Source: Escallonia rubra
Lineage: Eukaryota > Streptophyta > Magnoliopsida > Escalloniales > Escalloniaceae
Direction of reading: 5' to 3'
Assembly: GCA_033065855.1 (NCBI GenBank)
Contig: JAVXUO010001311.1
Location: 744,001 to 808,000 of the forward strand
DNA length: 64,000 bases
Below the pieces are notes generated by a model. That model was not told where the DNA came from. It ran no database searches and saw nothing but the letters and a program-made list of their open reading frames with translations. Below, piece by piece: positions 1 through 9,827 of this stretch (position 1 is its first letter; the number at the start of each line of letters is the position of its first letter). Position numbers and translations under genes: made by a program.

Positions 1-76
1 TGATTCCTGAAAATGAAAAATGGTTGTTATTCAAGTCTCCGGGTGTAACATGCGATCTTTCTAAAAGCTTCTCAAG

Positions 77-283
77 GTGGCCAATTTTCTCGGTAGGTCA
101 GCTGGTAAGGGGCTGTCCTAACTTAACCAGAGATCTCGGGTTCGAGCCCTGAGAATGCAGTTGCGTTAAAACTTGATAGGGAGAGCTTTACCGCCCATAT
201 GGTCATGCCCGGCTCGAACCCGGATTAGTCGACTCTCAATGTGATGTCCGGAAACCGGATGGTTTAACCAAAAAAAAAAAATT
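77..283 (+). mobile_element. tRNA-derived SINE, copy 1
   Basis: The head carries an A-box-like segment (GTAGGTCAGCTGGTA) and a good B box (GGTTCGAGCCC), as expected for a SINE derived from a tRNA promoter. The body then runs through a GGGAGAGCTTTACCGCCCA segment and a CCGGAAACCGGATGG segment to a poly(A) tail. The same order of blocks recurs in the copy at 509-683, which fixes the element's limits approximately. I could not find a clear target-site duplication for this copy, so both edges are approximate. It is not a functional tRNA gene, because the cloverleaf beyond the B box is missing. Confidence 0.75.
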
Positions 284-291
284 TGGTCCAC

Positions 292-363
292 AACTCATTT
301 GCTAACTCTCATGAACATGAAAAACTTAACTCATTTGCTAATTCTCACGAACATGAAAAACTG
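292..363. repeat. 36-bp direct tandem duplication
   Basis: Two adjacent 36-base units start with AACTCATTTGCTAA and end with GAACATGAAAAACT. They differ at only a few positions. The repeat lies just after the first SINE's poly(A) tail. Confidence 0.85.
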
Positions 364-508
364 ATTATTGCTGCAACAGAAGAAATTCAAGCAATCTTCG
401 ATATTTGTTTTCAAGTTCACTTTTCTTCTACAGTACTTAGTTAGTACCTTTGACTAAGAGTATGTCATCACGCAGTTCAAAGAGGGACACATCAAGGCAT
501 TGTTTGGT

Positions 509-683
509 ACCACCAAGCGCGTAGGTCAGCTGGTAGGGGATTGTTCTAACTTAACCAAATGTCTCGAGTTCGAGCCCTGGGAATGCAGCTGCGTTAAAAA
601 CTTGGTAGGGAGAGCTTTGCCACCCATGTGGTCCTACCCGGCTTCCAATGTGGTGTCTGGATACCGGGTGGTCAGACCAAAAA
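509..683 (+). mobile_element. tRNA-derived SINE, copy 2, with 18-bp target-site duplication
   Basis: It has the same A box, B box (AGTTCGAGCCC), GGGAGAGCTTTGCCACCCA block and CCGGGTGG tail block as the copy at 77-283, followed by a short A-run. The element is flanked by a perfect 18-bp direct repeat, ATCAAGGCATTGTTTGGT, at 491-508 and 684-701, which is the mark of retrotransposition. The 74-codon reading frame across it is incidental. Confidence 0.9.
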
Positions 684-701
684 ATCAAGGCATTGTTTGG
701 T

Positions 702-1375
702 TGTTAGATGAAGTTAAAAACTAAAAATGAATGTTGGAGAAAACATTTTCATCTTCAACTGAAACAGATCCTTGGCCAAAGTTCCAAGGCACACCTTAAA
801 ATAGCGTGAATTTGGAATCTCCAAATAAGGAACTTGGTTGATAAGGAGTGAGACTATAGACTACGTTTATTTGGCAGGAATCTAATATTTATACTGACAA
901 GTTAGCCCAGTTAAAAAAAAGTGAGACAAATATACTCCGAATTTTAATTTCCACCTACTGATCTTTTAAAAGTTTTAACGAAGAAATGCACGCGGCACAC
1001 GCCGCATACCATAGATGATAATGTAGTGCTCATGCACCATACTTAATACACCAAAAAAAGATGAAAAAAAAATCGTTGTCCCAGCCAATTACTACAATAT
1101 AAGTTTAATCTAATTATGCTCATACTTTATACATAGCGCACGAATACTGATATCTGATTTTTTTTTTATGTCTGATTATATTCAAAATGAAGACTTTTGA
1201 AAAATTAAAGTGAAGCGAATCTCCAAATATTGCGCTTGCGAATTGTAAACAAAAAATATACACAACTTACAACCAAGCAAGGCTTCATAAAAGGGCAGTT
1301 TAGTGGTCTCTCAAAAGAATTATAGTGGTCGTACTTGCTTTTGTGATTCCTAAATCAATAACCTAAAAGGTCCAC
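702..1375. other. AT-rich intergenic stretch, no gene seen
   Basis: Between the second SINE and the HIPP promoter I see AT-rich DNA with homopolymer runs and no open frame with coding character. Confidence 0.6.
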
Positions 1376-1530
1376 CATCAGCAAGTTCCATTAAAGAAAG
1401 AAGGAACCTTCCGCAAGCCGAAGCTACGTCGTTTCAGTATGTGAATGATTACATCAGCAACTTTCCAACGAAGAAAGAAGGAACCTTCCGCAAGCCGAAG
1501 CTACGTCGTTGCAGTATGTGAATTATTGAT
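1376..1530. repeat. 77-bp tandem duplication in the HIPP upstream region
   Basis: Two adjacent units of about 77 bases both start CATCAGCAA and share the core GGAACCTTCCGCAAGCCGAA followed by GCTACGTCGTT. The core contains the dyad GGAACCTTCC and an ACGT-containing motif (CTACGTCG), so the duplication doubles potential promoter elements about 130-280 bases upstream of the TATA box. Confidence 0.85.
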
Positions 1531-1604
1531 TGCTGTCCTTGGTCTCGGCCTTTCAAAGTTCCTTCGCCATCACTCAACTTGCGCAAAATGAAAACCGGCA
1601 AATA

Positions 1605-1672
1605 TTGACCGAAGACCCGTCCAAGTTGACTTGAGTTGACTCAGTTTTCCTTACACACACAGTGTATAAATA
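1605..1672 (+). promoter_or_regulatory. HIPP promoter: three W boxes and a TATA box
   Basis: TTGAC(C/T) cores, the WRKY-binding W box, occur at 1605-1610, 1626-1631 and 1636-1641. TATAAATA follows at 1665-1672. The HIPP start codon is at 1836, which leaves a 5' leader of roughly 135 bases. Clustered W boxes suggest WRKY or pathogen responsiveness. That is an inference from motifs only. Confidence 0.6.
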
Positions 1673-1835
1673 CCCACCTCACTTACCTCCATTTTGGCCA
1701 AGTCCATCAAGTTTAAGCTTAATATTATCTTCTTGGACTTGTCGACGTTTGAATATTCTTCTTCTTCTTTAAGCATCTTGATCTGTAAGCTTCCCTCAAG
1801 AAATCTTTGGTCAGATCTCTGCTTTTCTACGGAAT

Positions 1836-2827
1836 ATGAAGGTTAGTTATCACACTTTTTGGTCCATATCCATCCATCCATCCATCCATCTCACACACAC
1901 ACAGAGTTTTGTATGAAGTGATTTCAATACCCTTTTGGGATCTTCCTCTCCGTAGTTAGATTTAGATTCCTTGCATAATTCAGGTGCCTTGGTTTGTCTC
2001 TTAGTTGGGTAACTGTCGTACACATGAAAAATAGTGGCCTTCACAAGCTTAAGCAAGTTTTATGATGATGGCAATTAAGTACATGTACGCAGATCAGATT
2101 AAAGAATTTTCGTTTAATCCACTTGTTTGGGTTTGATCAGTAAGATAAGATTTGTTGAGTTATATAGTAAGTGACATGTATCATATGACTAGCTAGAATT
2201 AGTTTATAGCTCGTATCTGATTGCCGTCTATGGTAAAAAGTTTGTATGATTAGAGTCTGATTCAGATCCTTTGGTGCTTTGTCCTCTTTGTTAATTGCAG
2301 AAAGTTGTGTTGAAATTGGAATTCCACGATGAAAAATCGAAGCAAAAAGCCATGCAGAAAGTCTCCGGCCTCTCAGGTATTGAGCCAGTAATTTCTCAAA
2401 GATCTGTTCATGTCGATAGAAAGAATTTCTCTTAGCTCTTAGGAGCATGAAGATTTTTCCGAATCTTAAAAGGGAGTTTTCTATCTGATTTGCAGGGGTT
2501 GAATCGATTGCGATGGATTCAAAGGACAAGAAATTAACAGTGACAGGGGACATAGATCCAGTAAGCATAGTGGGCAAATTGAGGAAATTGTGCCGCACGG
2601 AGATACTGAGTGTGGGGCCAGCAAAAGAGCCTGAAAAGAAGAAGGAAGAGCCCAAGAAAGAGGAGGCCAAGAAGGCAGATGAGAATAAGAAGAAGGAGGA
2701 AGTGAAGTTCTTGCCACCATACTATCAACCTCCCTACTATCAGCATCAGCTTCCCTATTATCAGCAGCTTCCCTATTATCATAGTAGAAGTGTGGAAGAG
2801 GATCCAAATGCTTGTGTTATTTCTTAA
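1836..2827 (+). CDS. Heavy-metal-associated isoprenylated plant protein (HIPP), CxxC-less
   Basis: There are three coding exons: 1836-1841 (only ATG AAG), 2301-2376 and 2496-2827, joined by GT-AG introns, giving 137 residues. Residues 3-66 form an HMA-type domain ([19 protein letters not shown] through [12 protein letters not shown]). The family's metal-binding CxxC is absent: the loop reads [11 protein letters not shown] Lys/Glu-rich linker covers about 75-104, a PPYYQ/LPYYQ repeat tract about 106-127, and the last four residues are CVIS, a CaaX prenylation signal. The two-codon first exon is typical of this family. HIPPs are prenylated, membrane- or nucleus-associated proteins linked to metal handling and stress or defence. 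The loss of CxxC argues against classical metal chelation here. Arabidopsis has a HIPP cluster at the syntenic position (At5g52740-52770, from memory). Confidence 0.88.
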
Positions 2828-3524
2828 TCCCAAGATCTTAATAATCTGGAACCCAGCAACTGAAAGCAAGTTATATTAGACACTCATATGCTTTATTTTT
2901 TTTTTTTAATAACTTTTTTTGGCTTCTCATCTTGAATACTCCAAGGAGAGCTTTGTACAGTGAGTTTATATCTATGTCGAGTGTTACTAGGTTCTTCTTT
3001 TCGGCTTCCCTTTATGCCTAATGAATCAATGTCATCTTCCTTCTTCATCTTGAATACTCCTTGACTTGCCACATTCTTGAAATTGGTAATTATTGAACTC
3101 CTGAGTCAAGTCATATATCATCACGTTTGCATTGTAGTTCTAATATTATATTGCATGGTGGCTCTAGCAACTGTAGTAATACTTCCCTCTGTTTTGCTAT
3201 AAGTTCTTGAGGGGAAGATTGTTATGCTCACTATGTTCAGTTCACTGTATGCGATCACAAACTCGGTCAATTGCATTTTGAGTACGGCAAAAGCATGCCG
3301 CCAAAGTTGAATTTAGCTCAACTTGATCAGAGGCGGTTTGACATATAGGTACTTGTTTTACTGTTTTTTTTTATTTGTTAATACTAAAAGCAACTGACTA
3401 ACTGAGCATGTGAGATGATATTTGCAAAGGTATATCAATTAATATTAGGAAGAGATGGTAGCTGTAAACAATATTAAACTCTTAGTGGGTAGCTTTATTG
3501 AAGATCCCAACTTAACAATATTAG
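2828..3524. other. HIPP 3' region and intergenic DNA, no gene seen
   Basis: The first 150-200 bases are probably HIPP 3' UTR (T-rich, with a T-run near 2899). The rest is AT-rich, with no frame I would call coding. Confidence 0.5.
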
Positions 3525-3542
3525 TTTAAAGGATAATTAATC

Positions 3543-3971
3543 TTTTTTTTTCTAAGTAAATTTCATTAAAAGACATTACCCATTACAACTTACGGCAATA
3601 CCCGAACGGATATCCCTGGAACGACTAAGACAACACATCCAAACGGATGGTCTTGGCAAATGGCCCACATGGTCTTGGAGGAAAGCACAATAAACATAAG
3701 GATTACTCGTATTTGGGGATTACCAAATTAAAGGGTAGCCAGATGCGAGAAGATGCAAAAGATTGCATCAAATCCCTAGCTCCCCCTGAAATAGTGGTGA
3801 GAGCCATAGGCCGCTTTAGGTGGCAATTTACATTACTGCCGCGGCTATCATCGGAGCTCCAACAACAGCTGAAGAGGGGTCCTCCCAAGGCCGGATCGAA
3901 GCGATCCGCAGCTCGAAGAGAATGTGCATCCTCCAACTCTCGAAATTCCGGCATCTTCAAACCACAAGATC
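3543..3971 (-). mobile_element. 5'-truncated LINE (retroposed, antisense) with 18-bp target-site duplication
   Basis: The insert is bounded by the exact 18-bp repeat TTTAAAGGATAATTAATC at 3525-3542 and 3972-3989. It begins with a T-run on this strand, which is a poly(A) tail on the minus strand. Just before the tail the minus strand reads TTTTAATGAAATTTACTTAG, the usual 3' ending of plant LINEs. The remaining 350 bases hold an 85-codon minus-strand frame (3703-3960) that I do not recognise. It could be the C-terminal end of the LINE or a captured transcript. The alternative is a processed gene copy. Retroposition itself is clear. Confidence 0.78.
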
Positions 3972-4471
3972 TTTAAAGGATAATTAATCACTTCTTATAT
4001 GAAAGTTACGCTTCACAATTTTAAATTAACCTATCATTATCTAACAATTTTAAACTCACTTTTTCAAAAGCTGAAAAGCTTTTGAGAGCCTCAAACTAAG
4101 GTAACGTTTGACAACGTTTTTTCTTTCTCCCCAGTTTTTTTTTTCAGTTTTGTAAACTGGAGAAAAAAACTTGTTTGACTGACAGTTTTCCTTTTTTTTT
4201 TTCCTTTTAGTTTTGAAACCAATTTCTAAAACATGACTGTTTTTGAAAACTTCATGTTGGAATCTGGGTTTCAATTTTGTTTTTTGTTTTGAGATCCAAT
4301 CTTCAAACTTTATTGGAAGCAAAAAATGAGTATCATTTTAAGAAAATTCACTCACACACAGAGCACCACCACCAGGCACTTCCTTCCATCGACCAAATAT
4401 GCCATGTCGTCACACCCACAAATCTGCCCTTATCGTTGTCGTCACCCTATCGCCGTCGACAATCACATGTC

Positions 4472-5125
4472 TAGGGGTGAGCATTAAACCGTTCAAACCG
4501 ATCCGAACCGCTCAAACCGACCAAACCGAACCAATCCAATCCGAACCGTTCAAAGATCTTAATGGTTTGGTTTTACATTTCTCAAACCGACCTTGGTTCG
4601 GTTTGGTTCACGGTTCACATTTTCTAAACCGATTACAAACCGAACCGAACCGACCTATGATATGTTACTCTACTTTTAGTAACATTCATTGACAATTTCA
4701 CATATACGATAGTAAGGAAATCCATATATACAAATCTTGAAAGTTATAAGAAAAGAAAATAATGAGAACACTTTAACACGAAAAATTCGTGACCAATAAA
4801 TGTTTAATATTTTCTCATTCTTTCTCATACATTGAGGATCACTTATATATCGAATTTAACAAGATTATATGTAATTTAAAAAATATATAACTTGAATTTT
4901 TAATCACTGTTAGATCCAATAGTAGTTTGCAAGTGAACAACGTCTTTAAATGGACGCAAACCGATCCAAACCGACTAAACCGAACCGTCTAAACCGACCA
5001 AACCGAACCGTCCAAACCGATGGTGTTTGGTTTGGTTCGGTTTACAATTTTCCAAACTGAGGGGTAACGGTTTGGTTTGCGGTTTGACCCTCAAACCGAA
5101 CCAAACCGAACCGTGCTCACCCCTA
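4472..5125. mobile_element. Non-autonomous hAT element with 8-bp target-site duplication
   Basis: Perfect 12-bp terminal inverted repeats, TAGGGGTGAGCA at the left and TGCTCACCCCTA at the right, are flanked by the exact 8-bp repeat CACATGTC at 4464-4471 and 5126-5133. Both subterminal regions are packed with AAACCGAACCG-type hexamers in opposite orientations. The 654-bp element has no transposase. An 8-bp duplication with this end sequence is the signature of the hAT superfamily. Confidence 0.93.
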
Positions 5126-5133
5126 CACATGTC

Positions 5134-5502
5134 TGCCACACCACTGCCACACTCTCGCCACTGCCCACAGATCTGCCCCAGCACCACCACCACCCTACCG
5201 TCATCGCCACCCACAGATCTGGGCCCCCATCGCCAACCCACGCCTTCGACAACCACGGTTCTGCCACACCACCGTCACACTCTTGCCACTGTGACCCACA
5301 GATCTGCCCCAGCACCGCCATCTTACCGTCATCGCCACCCACAGATTTGGCCCCCCATCGCCAACTCACGCCTTCGATAACCATGGTTCTGCCACCCTAC
5401 CGCCTCACTCTCGCTATTGGCACCCACAGATTTGACCCAGCTCCACCCTACCGTCATCGCCACCCACGGATCTGGCCCCCTGTCACCAACCCACACCTTT
5501 GA
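5134..5502. repeat. C-rich tandem repeat, about three units of roughly 120-125 bp
   Basis: Blocks with the order ACCCACAGATCTG, ACCGTCATCGCC, CATCGCCAACCCACGCCTTC, GGTTCTGCCACACC recur about three times with point differences. The unit creates long open frames on both strands (for example 5077-5502 +), but these are by-products of the repeat. Confidence 0.8.
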
Positions 5503-5881
5503 GAATGAATCATACCTCAACTTACCATCTCTACCTAACTACCATGGACAATCAGCAGGACCTCAAGCAACGCCCGCCACCTCAGTACCATTGCACATCC
5601 CACAATTTTTCCTACTGTCACCACACCACCACCGTCACAATTGATTATGGTGGTGGTACTTCGAATTGGATGGTGGTGGTGCTTCGGGGAGTTCTGAAAA
5701 TCTGCTGGAGAAAAATGGTTAGTGGATAAATTAAGAAAAAAAATGTAAAAAAAACTCAAAATAAAAACTGGCTAATCAAACACGCATTTATTTTTGTAAA
5801 AAATAAAAACTAAATCGATTTTGATTTTGATTTTTTTTTTGAAACTGAAAATCAAACTATAAGTGATTTCAAACATATCCC

Positions 5882-7716
5882 AATATTTTGAAGTTAATAG
5901 AAGCTTTTTATTCGTGGGTCTATTTTATCATGAAACTCAAGCGAGACACCAAGTCAAACGATTGAAACAATTCGAACAGTGTTCCATTAACTCCGTGCCT
6001 TGGTTTGCTTCTCATAACTCCCGAACACTTGTCCTTTCTATCACCCTTGCGGGGGTTACCGAAAGAGCAATTATATGCCATCAGATTCAGAAGGCACGAT
6101 CAAAACAAGAGGTAAAGTCTCAAACAACTCTCTTTTGCAATTGGGTATTAAATAATTCTGATTAACCGCCCAAGCTCTGCACTGGGTAAATATTTTATTA
6201 ACCGCTCAACCTCTGAACTGGGTAAATACTAGAAACTTCAGAACTCCATTGCAGTAAAAACAAAGTTTGACATGAATGTTACTGTACAAAATAAGCTTTA
6301 CTAGAGAAGTCACTACAACCCTACTACCTTATCACCTTTCATGCATCACATCCAAATGACTCATTCAGTGTGCAAAAGCCAGAATAAGCAGTCCACCTCC
6401 AAAGAAAACGAAAGGCATTGTCCGCATCAACTTGGAGCAATTTGGCTTCTATTTGACGTCCTTTAGCAAGTGGGTTTCGGCAATGGAAGCCCCTCCTTGA
6501 CATCATCACACAACGACAGGCCATAGCCTACCAACTAAGCATATAAGCCATGGCAAATATTTTATGGGGCCGTCAGTATCACAGTTTAACGTTTCAGTAA
6601 TATAATTAGGCATGTCCAAGTCATGGTTATCGTTTCGATTTGTTCACGTTCTCCAAGTGCATTTAACCCTTTCTTGGCTGATATGTGTGGCTACGTGAGC
6701 AGTCACGACGGCCAGGCCGGCCACCACTTGGTAGCAGGCTATAGGCTAGTAATGGAGTTCTGCCAAAATTGGTGTCAAAGTTTATAGGTGCCTTATCTAC
6801 GCCAAAGTTTTGAGGTGTTTTATTTTAATTTCATTGAACACAAAAAATACTTCACAAGACATGGATGATAGTCCGGTCGTAACGTCTCTATAATGTTATA
6901 GATTAGAGTCGTAAAAGCAGAATATTTTGTGTAAAGAGTTACATAACTGTATTGAAAAAAAAATGGTCCATCTTTGTTAAACTTTATGTACCAAGATTTT
7001 GTCTTCTCGAGCTTGACGCTTTGAGTAGAAAATGAACCAACCTCAACATATGCAGGGTTACGATTTTCGCTTCCCTTTCGTTTACATACCTTGCTCTTTT
7101 CCTGTTTAGTCATTGTGACTTTACTTTTTTTTATATCACGGAAGGGGTCAAAACTTCGTAAAAAGACATATATAACGGCGACTAAAAGGTAATGGACATG
7201 TATAGATACAACTGCAAACGAAAAAATAAAGATAGTGATTTCAACCTTAATTACAAAAAATAACACTTATTTATTCACTATTATTTCAGAACTTCATTGT
7301 CACATTATCTAGAAGTCAACTTTTAAAACCAATTATAGTTCATAAATAGAGACATTTTAAGAGACAAAAACAAACAATATCTCCCTTATGATCACATTCA
7401 TTGAAACATAGAATGAACTTTTTAAATATCAAGTTGAGTAGCGATTACGAAGTAGTTATGCATCGAAGACTGGTGAGATCCATCTACACACGTGGGACAT
7501 GTGTTTCATCTTTCTTGCCCTCATGGTCTTAGTCTGGAATCTGGAGTAGGACCTCTGCTGGGTGAAATTGGTCAACCAAAATTGTTGTATCCACCGTCAA
7601 TTTCCTTGAAGTTTTTGTTCCAACTAGCATACTAGGCAAGGGATTGAGTCACGTGACGTGACATAGATCCTACCAACAAGAATTGCTCAGCGGAAGAATA
7701 TTGAGAAGATCTTTTT
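5882..7716. other. Intergenic, no gene supported
   Basis: This 1.8-kb AT-rich stretch contains a short imperfect duplication at about 6166-6230 (TTAACCGC..CTCTG.ACTGGGTAAATA twice) and a 61-codon minus frame at 6339-6524. That frame is unusually rich in Arg and Cys, but I cannot match it to a family. Nothing here supports a gene. Confidence 0.5.
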
Positions 7717-9024
7717 GGGTTAATTGTACTTGTATTCTTGAAGTTAGGATAAAATTATAATGAAAGAGACTAAATTTAAAAAGGTAACATATTATACCAA
7801 CAATTTTGAAAAGGTATCAACGACGTCCATCCGTCATTGACCCGTTAAAAAATATTTTTTTACTGATATCATATATAAGTATTCTTATAATGTCAATACT
7901 ACCTCCTAATCTTCAAACTAAAGTTTTTCCTTTAGAAACCAACATTGCGGTCACATATCACAGAACCTACCGTCGACCATCGCTGCATCTGCTATCGCCA
8001 CTGTTGGCCTTTATTAGCCATCGACATGCCTGTCACCTATCACCATCACCATGCTACAACTCAAACCAGTACCAATCGCCCCACCCACCATAGATCTAAT
8101 GATGCAACCAACTACCACCAGCTTGGAATTAGTACCCAAAGGGTTGATTGGTTTTTTTATGGTGGTGGTCGCTAACTTATTATGGTTAGTGAAGTGGATC
8201 GTTGGTGAGGGAGTTGGTGGTGGGCAACGATTTTGATATGGATTGGTGGTGGGTGGCTTGATCTTATTTGGGTGTGGCGGTGCGTGGTTAGATCTTATTT
8301 GGTTGTAGCCATGGGTGCTGTGGCTATTGTGATTGCAAGAATGGACGTTAACGGGGCTGCAACGACAAGGAGATCTAGGCGATAACAACTTTGAATGGGG
8401 TTGTATGAGTCATGCGTTTTGGGATCAATTGCATTGGGCGCCCCTAAGTTTGCTTATGGTAGCGCGCTTTGCCCCAAAGTTCGTTTTACCTATCTCTCAC
8501 TAAAAACTTGCATAAGTGTGGCACGAAACATCCCGCGACCACTTTCCTGCTAATAAACTCCTCGGAGTGGTAATTTAACTCAACTTTTGAGGCATTTTGT
8601 TGGCAAATTACCCTCCTTCCTCTATCTCTCTCTCTCTCTTTCACACACACACGCACACACATCCATCTTTATCATTCGCCTTTCATCTTCACCAATACCA
8701 CCACCACCGATATGCAGCCGACTCTCACCTCCATGCCCACAAACCACGACCTCCACCAATCACCAAACCCGCCGCCACATCTTTTCTCGACTGTCACCGC
8801 CACCTCTTTCCTAAAGACCACCGCCACCTTAGCCACCATTACAGAAAGGGGAAAATAGGGAATGACCCCCTCTACTTTACACATTGTGCGTTTTGCCTCC
8901 CTCCACTTCAAATTTAAGCACTAAACCCCCCTACAGTTTAAGAAAATGGGCACAGTTAATTGACCGTAACAAATCTTTGTAAAATGTCATTTTTATCCTT
9001 CCATATAACCTTCAATTTTTCGGG

Positions 9025-9411
9025 AAACCCGTGCAATCTCTCTATGCCCAAACCCATTTCATCTTTCTCTCTCAAAAATTTTCGGGAAGCATGCCCAAAC
9101 CAGTGTAATCTTCTCTGTTAATCCCCATATGCGTCGCGTCGCCGATCTACTGAACGAAGAGTGGAACAACTTGGAAATCTTGCCGATCTGCTAAACCGTT
9201 GCGGTCTTCTCTGTTCATCCCCAAACCCGTGCAATCTCTCTTTGCTTTCTCCCATTTCATCTTTCTCTCTCAAAGTTTTTTGGGAAGCATGCCCAAACCC
9301 GTGCAATCTTCTCTGTTCATTCCCATATGCGTCGCCGATCTACTGAACGAAGAGAGGAACAACTTGGAAATCGTGCCGATCTGCTAAACCGTTACGATCT
9401 TCAGCTGCAAC
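9025..9411. repeat. 198-bp tandem duplication inside the Pack-MULE
   Basis: Two adjacent units share AAACCCGTGCAATCTCTCT, CCCATTTCATCTTTCTCTCT, GGGAAGCATGCCCAAACC, CGCCGATCTACTGAACGAAG and GCCGATCTGCTAAACCGTT in the same order. It may be a second captured fragment that was duplicated. I do not recognise its source. Confidence 0.85.
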
Positions 9412-9543
9412 GATGCTTCTGTGGTGAGCTGAAGTGATAATGCTTAAATGTAACTGATTTGAATGGGTTTGTATATGAAATCTGCATTGTTTTGTGCTAT
9501 AGAGGCATGCTTTAATGACTATGAGATCTGTTCTTTTTTGCAG

Positions 9544-9827
9544 ATTCCTCACTTGAGACCTGCTGAATATAGAAGGTCTAGATTACCTAGGAACCGAAGG
9601 ACAGTGAACCGAGCCTATGGTGGCGTATTATCTGGCGTTGCTGTGAGAGAGAGGTATGGTCTTGTGAGATAACCTTAGCTCTTTGCATTTGGCCCTTCTT
9701 TGGCCTATGATTGACATTCGACTTTTTTGATAGTATCATTTGAGTTTTATTGGTGGAAGAGCAAAAGATCGTGAAGAAGGTTCTGAAGATTCAGAAGACA
9801 AAAGAAAAGCAGGCAGCAAAGAGCTAA
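9544..9827 (+). pseudogene. Captured ribosomal protein eL34 (RPL34) gene fragment, broken
   Basis: Exon-like block 1 (9544-9653) follows a pyrimidine-rich acceptor ending TTTTTTGCAG. It translates to [14 protein letters not shown], then [15 protein letters not shown], then AVRER, the central part of eukaryotic eL34. Block 2 (9734-9827) follows TTTTTTGATAG and, after two Ile codons, has TGA where Arg is expected. It then continues L(V)EEQKIVKKVLKIQKTKEK to a stop. The intron between them (9654-9733) is retained with GT-AG ends. The first half of eL34 (the N-terminal TYR..HSYAT region) is absent. The TGA is a CGA-to-TGA transition, typical of methylated transposon DNA. eL34 is a component of the cytosolic 60S subunit, but this copy cannot encode it. 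Confidence 0.9.

Larger units (their letters stand above)
4101..5881. mobile_element. Possible degenerate TIR element carrying a nested hAT insertion
   Basis: The left edge reads GGTAACGTTTGACAACG. The right edge, reverse-complemented, reads GGATATGTTTGAAATCAC. These are similar but imperfect inverted ends, each followed by T-rich and AGTTTT-rich subterminal DNA. The core is C-rich and contains a tandem repeat. I found no convincing target-site duplication, so this is a tentative element. The region 25140-26397 looks built on the same plan. Confidence 0.4.

Noticed and set aside
77-160. Possible tRNA gene (A and B boxes)
   Set aside because: No cloverleaf can be closed, and the boxes continue into a SINE body repeated at 509-683 with a poly(A) tail.
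2137-2869. Minus-strand frames opposite the HIPP gene
   Set aside because: Antisense shadows of exon 3 (Lys/Glu codons read backwards) and intron sequence.
5077-5502. 141-codon plus-strand frame
   Set aside because: It runs across a 120-125 bp tandem repeat. Other frames on both strands are equally open, as expected from repeat structure.
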